From the NCBI GenBank assembly GCA_905212515.1, contig CAJMEU010000064.1, forward strand, positions 1-14,580: 14,580 bases of DNA, read 5' to 3'. The notes under the pieces are model-generated. The model made no database searches. It had not been told where the DNA came from and was given only the letters and a program-made list of their open reading frames with translations. A program made the translations under genes and the position numbers. Below, piece by piece: positions 1 to 7,642 of the stretch. Within the stretch, counting starts at the first letter, position 1. Each line of letters opens with the position of its first letter. The DNA is from an uncultured Oscillospiraceae bacterium (GTDB lineage: Bacteria > Bacillota > Clostridia > Oscillospirales > Ruminococcaceae).

Positions 1-1
1 T

Positions 2-1024
2 GCCGGGGATCATGATACTGCCGATGGCTGCGGTAGTGGCGGGGCCGGAGCCGCGATGCAGAGCGAGCGTTTCTTTCGGATCGGACCGTTCCGCTGGCCA
101 TCGCCTAACCATGCGAACCTGCAAGCGTTCCGAACGCAGACCGGGTTGGATATGGTCCAAGCCGATGCCATCCAGTATCTTCTGCGCAGGGTCCCTGTCA
201 ATCTTTCTCGCGCCATTGCCCTGTCTATCGCCAAAAACCTCCTGCTCTCTTTCTATGGACTGGAGGATCCGGCAGTGGTGGAGCAGGACCTGGAAAGCTT
301 GAACGTTGCACAGCTTACCCCACTAGAAGACCTCAACGACCGAGCACACCGGATGGAAGAGGTCTACCGCCATGAAGAAAAGCTGCTGGCTTTCATTGCC
401 GAAGGCAACGAACCCAAAGCGCTGGCCGAAAGTCACTTTTTTGTGCACACCGGGATGGACCAGCGGCTTAACAACCGCCTGCTTTCCCGTCGCTCGCTGG
501 CGTACTCCACCAATACCCTGTTCCGCAAGGCCGCGCAGGGGGCCGGTGTACACCCGCTGTTCTGTGATGAGATCAGCGAAAAGTTTGCCCAGCGTCTGGA
601 GCTGTGCAGCACCTCGCAACAGATCGACCGGCTGCATGCCGAGATGATCCATGAATACTGCCAGCTCTGCCGCCAACAGGCCACCCGGGGATATAGTCCC
701 AATTTGCAAAAGGTCATGCAGTATATCCAGTTGAATCTCAGTCAGGACCTTTCGTTGAGGTCCATTGCCCGCGGAGTTAATTTTTCGCCAGCCTATATCT
801 CGCGGCAGTTCAAAAGTGAGGTCGGCGTATCCCTGGTGGGTTACATTGCCGCCCGCCGGGTGCATGTTGCCTGCCAGCTGCTGGAAAAAACCGCCATGAC
901 CGTACGGGAAATTTCCTGCTATGTCGGGATCCCGGACTGGAACTACTTTATCAAAGTTTTCCGAAAGGAAAAGGGTTGCACCCCCATCCAGTACCGAAAG
1001 AGGACCCGCCAGAAAGCGGAATAA
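2..1024 (+). CDS. AraC-family transcriptional regulator, probably 5'-truncated by the window edge
   Basis: DNA-binding transcriptional regulator. The last ~100 residues form the two-helix-turn-helix AraC/XylS domain: a first HTH around SLRSIARGVNFSPAYISRQF, then a second around TVREISCYVGIPDWNYF ending in the typical G-C-TPIQYRK. The upstream ~200 residues are an alpha-helical region of the kind seen in clostridial AraC regulators with an unknown-ligand N-terminal domain. The reading frame is open to base 2. An ATG at 56 has a GGAG five bases before it, so the gene could start there with 322 residues. I prefer a longer protein cut by the edge, because the segment just after that ATG reads like the inside of a domain. 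It ends nine bases before a promoter for the MATE gene. It may control the MATE/glycosidase genes downstream, but nothing in the sequence proves this. Confidence 0.85.
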   Translation, partial: AGDHDTADGCGSGGAGAAMQSERFFRIGPFRWPSPNHANLQAFRTQTGLDMVQADAIQYLLRRVPVNLSRAIALSIAKNLLLSFYGLEDPAVVEQDLESLNVAQLTPLEDLNDRAHRMEEVYRHEEKLLAFIAEGNEPKALAESHFFVHTGMDQRLNNRLLSRRSLAYSTNTLFRKAAQGAGVHPLFCDEISEKFAQRLELCSTSQQIDRLHAEMIHEYCQLCRQQATRGYSPNLQKVMQYIQLNLSQDLSLRSIARGVNFSPAYISRQFKSEVGVSLVGYIAARRVHVACQLLEKTAMTVREISCYVGIPDWNYFIKVFRKEKGCTPIQYRKRTRQKAE

Positions 1025-1032
1025 TTTTCGAC

Positions 1033-1062
1033 TTGACAGCGGCGCGGGCTGTCTGCTAATAT
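1033..1062 (+). promoter_or_regulatory. Sigma-A-type promoter for the leader and MATE gene
   Basis: A perfect TTGACA lies at 1033-1038. It is followed after 16-18 bases by a weaker -10: GCTAAT at 1055-1060 or TAATAT at 1057-1062, each matching 4 of 6 consensus bases. An A-rich stretch follows, where transcription would begin. The position, right after the araC stop and just before the structured leader, fits a promoter that transcribes the leader RNA. The exact -10 and start point are not determined. Confidence 0.6.
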
Positions 1063-1082
1063 GAAAAAAGAAAAAACAGAAG

Positions 1083-1179
1083 AGGTAGCATCCCCCTTTG
1101 GGATGCCGACAAACAGGGACCCCCCTGCTTCCTGGGGTAGACCTATTTGTCGGCGTCGCCCGAAGGGGGATTTTCGTTT
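1083..1179 (+). ncRNA. Structured attenuator leader, candidate guanidine-IV (mepA-type) riboswitch
   Basis: Two mutually exclusive folds are visible. Fold 1: closing helix 1083-1086 (AGGT) with 1141-1144 (ACCT), a perfect 7-bp hairpin 1088-1094/1100-1106 with loop CCTTT, and a second hairpin 1114-1117/1124-1127 whose C-rich loop (1120-1123) can pair with GGGG at 1134-1137 as a pseudoknot. Fold 2: 1090-1113 pairs with 1146-1171 in about 24 bp with a 2-base bulge, followed by TTTTCGTTT, an intrinsic terminator. Fold 2 consumes the first hairpin, so ligand-stabilised fold 1 would allow read-through. Guanidine-IV riboswitches are ON switches upstream of MATE (mepA) genes in clostridia, which fits position and logic. 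I assign the class from context and architecture, not from a covariance-model match. A further small hairpin (1192-1197/1206-1211) precedes the ribosome binding site. Confidence 0.6.
1090..1179 (+). terminator. Long intrinsic terminator hairpin inside the MATE leader
   Basis: The left arm 1090-1113 pairs with 1146-1171. From the loop outwards there are 11 pairs with one G-U, a bulge at 1157-1158, 3 G-C pairs, one T-G wobble, and then AAGGGGGAT against ATCCCCCTT. The U-rich run TTTTCGTTT follows directly. It can serve as the expression platform of the riboswitch and also stop read-through from the araC gene. Confidence 0.7.
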
Positions 1180-1229
1180 CGGCAGCGCCCCGACAGCAGA
1201 CTGCCGCTGTCCGACAGAAAGGAGCCTCC

Positions 1230-2585
1230 ATGGAAAACAGCCTTGATATGACGGCCGGCAGCCCGGCGCGGTTGCTTTGGCGCTTCACCCTACCCACCCT
1301 GGCCGGGAACTTGCTGCACCAGGCCTATTCCATCACCGACAGCGTGATGGTGGGCCAATACCTCGGCCAGACGGCGCTGGCGGCCGTAGGCTGCACCGCC
1401 CCTGTCGTCATGCTGCTGGCGGCGCTGATGATTGGGATCAATGTGGGCGTAGGAATCCTGATCAGCCAGTATTTCGGCCGCAGGAACTTTGCACGCATCC
1501 GCCGGGCGCTGGTAAACAGCCTGTACCTGGGGCTGGCGATCGCGGCCGTCCTGGTGTTTACCGGCCTTGTACTGACTGAGCCGATCCTGCGTTGGATGGG
1601 GACTCCCGAGGGCCCCTTGAAGGACGCGGCCGCTTATCTGCGCATCAATTTTTCCACCACCCTCTGCCCACTATTTTACTATCTGTTCTCCAGCGTTTTT
1701 CGCGGCATGGGCGACAGCCATACCGCCCTGTACTGCCTGATCGTCGCCGCACTGGGCAATGTGGGCCTGGATGTGCTGTTTGTAGCGGTGTTCCGGTGGG
1801 GTGTGGCGGGCACGGCCTGGGCCACTGCGCTGGCGCAGGCGCTCTCGGCGCTGTTCGCCGCCGTCCTGCTTTACCGCCGCTATCCGATGCTACGCCCGCA
1901 CAGAGAGGATCTGCCTGTCGACCGCCGGCTCTTCGGCCGAATCACCCGGCTGGCGCTACCCGTCGCCCTGCAGTCTACCTTCAACAATTTAAGCAACGTC
2001 ATCGCCCAAAGCGGCGTCAACACTTTTGGCGAATCGGTCATGGCCGCCTACACCGCCGCCAACCGCATCGGCACCCTGGCCCTGATGCCGGTGGAGACTA
2101 TCGCGTCCTCGCTGTCGGTTTATGCCGGGCAGAACCACGGCGCGGGCCGGGTTCGGCGCATCCGACAGGGCATCCGGGCCGCCCTTTTGCTCTCACTGGG
2201 CGCAAGTGCAGTTATGGCTGCCGTTCTGCTGCTGGGCGGCGGGTCCCTGACCCGCCTGTTCCTGACCGAGCCCTCCCCCACAGTGCTGGCCGTAGTGCAA
2301 CGCTACCTGCTGATCACCGCAGTGCCGGGTATTCTGAACGCTGTGATGAGCATTTACCAGCAGACTCTGCGCGGTGTGGACCGTCCGAACCAGGCGCTGG
2401 CTGGCGGCCTTATGCAGCTGGCGACCAAGATCGGCGCCGTGGCTGCAGGCGCCTGGCTGCTGCACGACCTGGATGTGGTCTGGCTGGGATGGCCGCTCTC
2501 CTTCGTGGCGGGCAGCATCGTTCCCTATTTTTGCTGCCGCCGATATTTCTACACAGCCGAAAAAACGGCCTCACTGCCCGATTGA
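1230..2585 (+). CDS. MATE-family multidrug/organic-cation efflux transporter (MepA/NorM type)
   Basis: Integral membrane antiporter of about 12 helices, 451 residues, the normal MATE length. The N-terminus has the family's typical layout: a basic and hydrophobic start, then LAGNLLHQAYSITDSVMVGQ, matching the MATE signature in which a Q/N-x-x-Y-x-x-x-D segment begins the first repeat. The second half repeats the fold (LALPVALQSTFNNLSNVIAQ). Start chosen at 1230 because AAAGGAG at 1218-1224 lies five bases upstream; in-frame codons before this lie inside the leader hairpin. The leader suggests the substrate may be guanidinium, as proposed for MepA proteins under guanidine-IV control. General drug or cation efflux is the safe reading. 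No terminator is visible before the GH43 gene, so these may be co-transcribed. Confidence 0.92.
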   Translation: MENSLDMTAGSPARLLWRFTLPTLAGNLLHQAYSITDSVMVGQYLGQTALAAVGCTAPVVMLLAALMIGINVGVGILISQYFGRRNFARIRRALVNSLYLGLAIAAVLVFTGLVLTEPILRWMGTPEGPLKDAAAYLRINFSTTLCPLFYYLFSSVFRGMGDSHTALYCLIVAALGNVGLDVLFVAVFRWGVAGTAWATALAQALSALFAAVLLYRRYPMLRPHREDLPVDRRLFGRITRLALPVALQSTFNNLSNVIAQSGVNTFGESVMAAYTAANRIGTLALMPVETIASSLSVYAGQNHGAGRVRRIRQGIRAALLLSLGASAVMAAVLLLGGGSLTRLFLTEPSPTVLAVVQRYLLITAVPGILNAVMSIYQQTLRGVDRPNQALAGGLMQLATKIGAVAAGAWLLHDLDVVWLGWPLSFVAGSIVPYFCCRRYFYTAEKTASLPD

Positions 2586-2651
2586 CCACCCTATATTTCG
2601 CCGTTCCACGCACAAGGCAAACATGCCGTCATGACAAAGGAGCTGCTTCCA

Positions 2652-4073
2652 ATGAAACATCAAGCTATGAACCCCTATCTACCGCTGTACGAATACATTC
2701 CCGACGGCGAGCCGCGGATCTTCGGCGAGCGGCTCTATCTCTACGGCAGCCACGACAAAGCCGGCGCGTCCCAGTTCTGCGTAGGCAACTACGTGGTGTG
2801 GAGCGCCCCACTGGACGACCTGGGCGACTGGCGGTATGAAGGCGTCAGCTACACCTACGCCCAGACCGGCGCGTCCCTTGCAGCGGCCGGCAACCTGGCT
2901 GCCCCCGACTGCGTACAAGGCCCGGACGGGCGCTATTACCTGTTCTATAACCGCGGCGCGCGCAATGCCTGCGAGGTGGCGGTCAGCGACCGGCCCGAGG
3001 GGCCTTTCCAATACCTGACCAACGTCGCCTTCCCCGACGGGACCGAGCCGCGCACCAAGCTGTTCGACCCCGGCGTGTTGATCGATGAGGACGGCCGCGT
3101 CTATCTCTACACCGGCTTTGTGCCCACCCCCGGCTCCCCATGGCTCCACGTGGCCGGACGCTACAGCCTTGGCTTTGAACTGGAGCCTGACATGCACACC
3201 ATCAAGGCCGGCCCCGTAGAGGTGCTGCCCGGTTGCCTGGCCGCCAAAGGCACCGAATTTGAAGGCCACGGCTTTTACGAAGCCTCCTCGCCGCGGAAGA
3301 TCAACGGCCGTTATTATCTGGTCTATTCCTCCGAGCAGAGCCACGACCTGTGCTATGCAGTGTCGGAACAGCCGCTCTCCGGCTACCACTACGGGGGCAT
3401 CCTTGTCTCCAACGGTGACTTCAGCTACCGCGGCAACGCCACCGCCAAAGCCCCCTACGGCAATACCCACGGCGGACTGGTGCAGCTCCACAGTCGGTGG
3501 TACATTTTCTACCACCGCCAGACCCACGGGATCGAATGTTGCCGCCAGGGCTGCGCCGAACCAGTCGAGCTGGACGCGGCCGGACGTTTTCATCAGGCGG
3601 AGATGACCAGCTGCGGGCTCAATGGCGGCCCGTTGGCCGGTTTGGGGCGATACAACGCCTGCTATGCCTGCAACCTGACCCACGAGAGCATCGGGAAGGA
3701 ACGGCTGACCATCCGCCGCTGTGTGCGGGATGACCAGCCTCATATCTATGAACAGCCCTCCCCGGATGGGGACCCCCGCCATGCGCTGCACTATATCGCC
3801 AATATGCAAAACGGCACGATAGCCGGGTTCAAATATTTCGTTTTGGGGCAGGCCACCTCCATCCGCCTGCGCCTGCGTGCAGCCGATGCTGGCCGGATAG
3901 AGGTCTTTCTCGATGACCGCTGCACGCGGCTTGCCGCCCGTCTGGCGTTTGGCGCCTCGGCAGACTGGCAATGGCTCCGTGCGGACCTTTCCGCCCCGGA
4001 GGGGGTGTTCCCGCTCTTTTTCCGCCTGCGCTGTCCCGGCCGGGTGGACTGGATAGAGTTTGAACTATGCTGA
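2652..4073 (+). CDS. Glycoside hydrolase family 43 enzyme with C-terminal CBM6-like domain
   Basis: Predicted cytoplasmic beta-xylosidase or alpha-L-arabinofuranosidase-type enzyme of 473 residues. The five-bladed GH43 domain spans about residues 7-325. Its likely catalytic residues are Asp18 (base, in YIPDGEPRIFGERLYLYGSHD), Asp139 (pKa modulator, LFDPGVLIDEDGRVYLY) and Glu210 (acid, GFYEASSPRKINGRYYLVYS). Residues about 345-473 look like a beta-sandwich carbohydrate-binding module (YFVLGQATSIRLRLRAADAG, then GRVDWIEFEL at the end). No signal peptide is present, so the substrate must be imported. An upstream in-frame ATG at 2631 exists, but AAAGGAG at 2636-2642 lies nine bases before the ATG at 2652, which fixes the start. 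It sits 66 bases after the MATE stop and 31 bases before the next glycosidase. The exact substrate cannot be read from the sequence. Confidence 0.88.
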   Translation: MKHQAMNPYLPLYEYIPDGEPRIFGERLYLYGSHDKAGASQFCVGNYVVWSAPLDDLGDWRYEGVSYTYAQTGASLAAAGNLAAPDCVQGPDGRYYLFYNRGARNACEVAVSDRPEGPFQYLTNVAFPDGTEPRTKLFDPGVLIDEDGRVYLYTGFVPTPGSPWLHVAGRYSLGFELEPDMHTIKAGPVEVLPGCLAAKGTEFEGHGFYEASSPRKINGRYYLVYSSEQSHDLCYAVSEQPLSGYHYGGILVSNGDFSYRGNATAKAPYGNTHGGLVQLHSRWYIFYHRQTHGIECCRQGCAEPVELDAAGRFHQAEMTSCGLNGGPLAGLGRYNACYACNLTHESIGKERLTIRRCVRDDQPHIYEQPSPDGDPRHALHYIANMQNGTIAGFKYFVLGQATSIRLRLRAADAGRIEVFLDDRCTRLAARLAFGASADWQWLRADLSAPEGVFPLFFRLRCPGRVDWIEFELC

Positions 4074-4104
4074 GTTCCATACTTAAACGAAAGGAATTTG
4101 ACCG

Positions 4105-6762
4105 ATGCCTGTGAACCAAGTGATTCAGACCCTGCTGGCAGGCAGGGCCAACAACTACATTCTGCCCTTCCTCTGGCTGCACGGCGAGGACGAATCCACC
4201 CTGCGCGAGATGATGGCGGCGGTCGACGGCGCAAACTGCAAAGCGGTCTGCGTCGAGAGCCGCCCGCACCCGGATTTCTGCGGCCCCCGATGGTGGGCTG
4301 ACATGGACGTAATTCTGGACGAGGCCCGTCGCCGCAACATGCAGGTGTGGATTTTGGACGACAGCCATTTCCCGACCGGTTTTGCAAACGGTGCTGTCAA
4401 AACTGCGCCGGAATCTCTGTGCCGTCAGAGCATTTTCTGCCGCCGCCAGCCTCTGCCCGAGGCGTCGGGACCCGTGACGCTCGACCTGCGTGCCGCCGGG
4501 CTGATGGACGCTCCCCAGCGCACCTACGCCAACGCCGCCGAGGCCGCCTACTGTGGCAAGCCGCCCGCCCGGGTCTTTGATCCCGCCACCGACCGCTTGT
4601 TGACCGTGCAGGCCGTGGGCGCCGACGGAAGCGCGGCCAACTTGACGCCCTTTGTGCAGGGCACGGCGCTAACCTGGGCCAAGCCCCACGGCACGTACAC
4701 ACTGCAGGTGGTCACGGCCAGCCGAAACGCAGGCTGCCACCGCGACTACATCAATATGACCGACCCAACCAGCGTGCGATTGCTGCTCGACGCCGTGTAC
4801 GAACCCCACTGGGCGCACTACGCCGCCGATTTTGGCCGCACGATTGCGGGCTTTTTTTCCGATGAGCCAGAACTGGGCAATGGGTTCCTGTACGAAAAAG
4901 GAAACATGCTGGGCTGCGGCCAGGACTTGCCCTGGAGTGCCCCGCTGGAAACCGCTTTAGCCGAAGCCTTCGGGCCCGGCTGGGCCAGTGCGCTGCCGCG
5001 CCTTTTTATGCAGGATGAAAGTGACGCTACCGCCCGTATCCATACCCTTTATATGGACTGCCTGACGAAACTCGTACGGCAGAATTTCAGTGAGCAGGTC
5101 GCCGCCTGGTGTCACACCCGCGGCGTGCAGTATATCGGCCATATGATCGAGGACGGCGGCCAGCACTGCCGAACAGGCTCGGGCCTTGGACATTATTTCC
5201 GTGGCCTGCAGGGGCAGGATATGGCCGGCATTGACGACATCGGCGGGCAGGTGCTGCCGCAGGGCGAGGACGCGCCGCGGGCCGACGCTCTAGGCCGCCC
5301 GCGGGACGGCACGTTCTACCATTACGGCTTGGCCTCTCTGGCCGAGAGCGCCGCAGCGCTCGAGCCTGGCAAGCAGGGCCGGGCTATGTGCGAGATCTTC
5401 GGGAATTACGGCTGGGCCGAAGGGGTACGGCTGGAAAAATATTTGGCTGACCACTTTCTTGTGCGTGGCATCGATTATTTTGTGCCCCATGCTTTTACCG
5501 CCAAAGCCTTCCCTGACCCGGACTGCCCACCGCACTTTTACGCTCACGGCCACAATCCCCAATATCGCCATTTCGGCCGGCTGATGGCCTACATGAACCG
5601 GGTCTCTACGTTGACGTCCTCCGGTCCGCATGCCGCACCGGTGGCGGTGCTCTATCACGGTGAAGCCGAATGGTGTGACCCCGAGGCCATGCCCTTTGAG
5701 CAGGCGCTGCGCCCCCTGTATGACGACCAGATCGCCTGCCGGGTGCTGCCCACAGACGTGTTTGGAGAGCCTGAGCGCTACCGCACTGTGCTGGGCAACC
5801 CGCTGCTGGTCAACGATCAGCCCTATCGGGCGGTTGTGGTGCCAGGGGCCAGGCGGATGCCTATCGTGGCGGCCAACGGGCTGGCAACGCTGGTGGAAGC
5901 CGGGTTGCCAGTGTTCTTTGCGGGCCGCCGCCCGCAGGCCCTGTGCGAAGGCGGCCCCCTCCCCACCGCGCTCCGCGCCTGCCCGGTGGTGGAGCCCGCC
6001 GCGCTGCCCGAGGCGGTGCGCGCCGCCGGGATCGCCGCCCCGGTGCTGACGCCCCAGAATGACCGCCTGCGCCTGTTGACGGTGGAGGGCAGCACGACCG
6101 CCGTCCTGATCGTCAACGAGGGAACCGCTCCCTTCCGCGGCACACTGACTCTGCCCGGACTAGGGGGATCCTGTTACTGGTACGATCCCTGGGCGAATCG
6201 CTGCGAACCTGCTGACGCCGCCAATACCCTGGGCGGCCTGCGGGTGGTGGTGTGCATCGATCCCCTTCAGCCGCGCGCCCTCGTGCTTGGCGACCTGCCC
6301 GCTGGCGCCACGCTGCACAAGCCCCCGGCTGTGGGCGCGGCGATTCCGCTGCATTGGACGCGCGCGGTCTGTGAAGGCGCGGCCTACCCGGATTTTGGCC
6401 CGGCACAGCCGGTGACCCCGCCCACGCTGGCTGTGGAGCAGCCGGAATTCTCCGGCTTTGTACGCTACGAAACACACTTCGTTCTAGATGCTGCCGCGCC
6501 GCTGGTGCTGACGATCACCGATGCCGCCGAGGGCGTCGAGGTGTTCCTCAATGGCGAGAGCGCGGGCATACAAATCGCTCCGCCTTTCGTATATGAGTTG
6601 GCAGGTCAGCCCGGGGAGAACTCGCTTGTCATCGAGGTCGCCACGACCCTCGAGCGCCAGTGTTATCCCTTGCTGCAGGGCTATGCGAAACTGCTCGCTT
6701 CGCCTCCCGCCTGCGGCAGCGGGATCACCGGCTCGATCACATTGAAAGCAGCGTGCAAATAA
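4105..6762 (+). CDS. GH106-like (alpha-L-rhamnosidase-type) glycoside hydrolase
   Basis: Large 885-residue protein, probably a cytoplasmic glycosidase. Near the N-terminus is a barrel segment typical of GH106-like enzymes: VESRPHPDFCGPRWWADMD, then VWILDDSHFPTGFANGAV. Around residues 249-257 is GFFSDEPEL, which holds likely catalytic acidic residues. Around residues 345-390 lies a motif with GHMIEDGGQH, GHYFRGL and DMAGIDDIGGQ. The C-terminal ~110 residues resemble a galactose-binding beta-sandwich (VRYETHFVLDAAAPLVL, EGVEVFLNGESAG), as in GH2 and GH106 proteins. There is no signal peptide. Start at 4105 is set by AAAGGA about ten bases upstream. It follows the GH43 gene by 31 bases, so the two enzymes likely act on one oligosaccharide, for example one with arabinose or xylose and rhamnose. 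Family-level assignment is from motif memory; a distant uncharacterised relative is possible. Confidence 0.72.
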   Translation: MPVNQVIQTLLAGRANNYILPFLWLHGEDESTLREMMAAVDGANCKAVCVESRPHPDFCGPRWWADMDVILDEARRRNMQVWILDDSHFPTGFANGAVKTAPESLCRQSIFCRRQPLPEASGPVTLDLRAAGLMDAPQRTYANAAEAAYCGKPPARVFDPATDRLLTVQAVGADGSAANLTPFVQGTALTWAKPHGTYTLQVVTASRNAGCHRDYINMTDPTSVRLLLDAVYEPHWAHYAADFGRTIAGFFSDEPELGNGFLYEKGNMLGCGQDLPWSAPLETALAEAFGPGWASALPRLFMQDESDATARIHTLYMDCLTKLVRQNFSEQVAAWCHTRGVQYIGHMIEDGGQHCRTGSGLGHYFRGLQGQDMAGIDDIGGQVLPQGEDAPRADALGRPRDGTFYHYGLASLAESAAALEPGKQGRAMCEIFGNYGWAEGVRLEKYLADHFLVRGIDYFVPHAFTAKAFPDPDCPPHFYAHGHNPQYRHFGRLMAYMNRVSTLTSSGPHAAPVAVLYHGEAEWCDPEAMPFEQALRPLYDDQIACRVLPTDVFGEPERYRTVLGNPLLVNDQPYRAVVVPGARRMPIVAANGLATLVEAGLPVFFAGRRPQALCEGGPLPTALRACPVVEPAALPEAVRAAGIAAPVLTPQNDRLRLLTVEGSTTAVLIVNEGTAPFRGTLTLPGLGGSCYWYDPWANRCEPADAANTLGGLRVVVCIDPLQPRALVLGDLPAGATLHKPPAVGAAIPLHWTRAVCEGAAYPDFGPAQPVTPPTLAVEQPEFSGFVRYETHFVLDAAAPLVLTITDAAEGVEVFLNGESAGIQIAPPFVYELAGQPGENSLVIEVATTLERQCYPLLQGYAKLLASPPACGSGITGSITLKAACK

Positions 6763-7155
6763 TATACCTTAATTGGCATACATGAACTGACGCAACCTTT
6801 TTGTGTATCCTGTGGGGGCCTTGGTTGTTCTGTCAAGGCTTTCCCGCTCTACAATCACAGGTAACAGAAAAATATCCGGCTCCACGGGAAAGCGGGTGCG
6901 AAATACTCCGTACGGCGGTGCAGGGCATCGGCCTGGCATCCGGCACGGAGCAGCCCAAACCAGATGCCGGGCTTTGCAGACCGCCCTCAGGACAGAATAG
7001 TCTCTGCCTAGAGGAGAGGAAGGCACTTTTCGGCAGCGGTAACAGCCTGAAATCCTGCTGAATTTTTCCAGTGAATGACGGTTTTTGCAAACGCAGCGAT
7101 TGGACGTCCAAACGCAACTTTGGGAAAGACCTGATCCATCTGTTATCTGAATGGG

Positions 7156-7188
7156 AAAAAGGGGGCGCGCAAAAAACACGTCGCCCCC
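7156..7188 (-). terminator. Intrinsic terminator, minus strand
   Basis: GGGGGCG at 7161-7167 pairs perfectly with CGCCCCC at 7182-7188 around a 14-base loop. Read on the minus strand the stem is followed by TTTTT (7156-7160), the classic terminator layout. It would stop transcripts running leftward past lrgB or from something lost in this spacer. The plus strand has no U-tract. Confidence 0.6.
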
Positions 7189-7199
7189 TGCACAAAGCA

Positions 7200-7243
7200 A
7201 AAGGCCGTTCAGTACACTCTGTGAGTTGTACTGAGCGGCCTTT
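7200..7243 (-). terminator. Very long inverted repeat, probable terminator
   Basis: Bases 7200-7215 pair with 7228-7243 (16 bp, one G-T wobble at 7208/7235). After a one-base bulge at 7227 the stem continues 7216-7219 with 7223-7226, leaving a three-base loop TGT, about 20 pairs in all. On the minus strand it is followed by TTTGCTTTG, and on the plus strand by the weaker TTTCTCTG. It may terminate both convergent operons. It could also be a mobile palindromic repeat. Confidence 0.5.
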
Positions 7244-7292
7244 CTCTGATTGGTCTCCTCATTCAAAGTACTTGCGTCCGCTTTTCTCGCTT

Positions 7293-7460
7293 CTAGGTCA
7301 GGAGGGAAGCGTCAAAGGCTGACATATAGTCGATATACTTCTGATTATAGAGCACATCCCGAATAACAGACCGCGTCCGCCGCTCCCCGTCCCTGGGAGA
7401 AGGAACGCTCTGCTTAATACGGCTTGGAGAAAGGATTGGCAAGGCCGATCGGGGAGTATC
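7293..7460 (-). pseudogene. Short coding-like fragment, possible serine-recombinase C-terminal relic
   Basis: Between stops the minus strand reads about 55 codons ending ...VPSPRDGERRTRSVIRDV then LYNQKYIDYMSAFDASLLT and a stop. The layout P-S-P-R-x-G...R-S-V-I-R-D-V-L-x-N-x-K-Y-I recalls the segment in large serine recombinases that reads G-x-P-x-P-x-G...T-I-x-x-I-L-x-N-x-K-Y-x-G. There is no start codon with a ribosome binding site, and the frame is closed upstream by a TAG. If real, this is a remnant of a lost mobile element. Chance resemblance is quite possible. Confidence 0.2.
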
Positions 7461-7589
7461 CTAAACTCTGGATAAACGGTCAAGCGCAGTGAAAATAGAG
7501 CGATTTATTTTAAGGGAGCACCAGCAGACAAGAACACTGTTTCCTCGAGGTCATATCCGCAGTAAAAAGATCAGAAAAACAAGGAAATC

Positions 7590-7641
7590 GAAAACCGGTC
7601 TGTTTCAGCGTACGCCCTGATAAAGAAGAGGGGCGGTTTTC
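7590..7641 (-). terminator. Possible terminator after lrgB
   Basis: GAAAACCG at 7590-7597 pairs with CGGTTTTC at 7634-7641. An alternative inner pairing, CGCCC (7613-7617) with GGGCG (7631-7635), lies within it. On the minus strand the hairpin starts one base after the lrgB stop and is followed by a T-rich stretch with TTTTT runs. The loop is large, so efficiency is doubtful. Confidence 0.4.
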
Positions 7642-7642
7642 A

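Larger units (their letters stand above)
6763..7642 (+). other. Gene-poor region between two convergent transcription units
   Basis: About 880 bases with no convincing gene. Open frames occur on both strands, but they overlap each other, lack ribosome binding sites and show no recognisable family features. The region holds the hairpins listed separately (7156-7188, 7200-7243, 7590-7641), a 6-bp inverted repeat CCGGCA/TGCCGG at 6940-6970, a weak hairpin at 7005-7025 followed by CTTTT, and a perfect palindrome TTGGACGTCCAA at 7100-7111. A short coding-like fragment lies at 7293-7460 on the minus strand. It could be a decayed insertion or simply a long convergent spacer. Confidence 0.6.

Noticed and set aside
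1061..1246. Small plus-strand frame through the MATE leader
   Set aside because: It runs through the riboswitch-like helices, has no recognisable features and overlaps the MATE start; the leader is better explained as RNA structure.
7100..7111. Perfect palindrome TTGGACGTCCAA
   Set aside because: Looks operator-like, but no gene start or promoter lies nearby, and a 12-base palindrome can occur by chance.
6833..7195. Minus-strand frame of 120 codons
   Set aside because: Composition is typical of non-coding GC-rich DNA, with no ribosome binding site and no family resemblance.
6769..7266. Minus-strand frame of 165 codons in the gene-poor spacer
   Set aside because: It begins with TTG, passes through both terminator hairpins, overlaps other equally long random frames and shows no domain.
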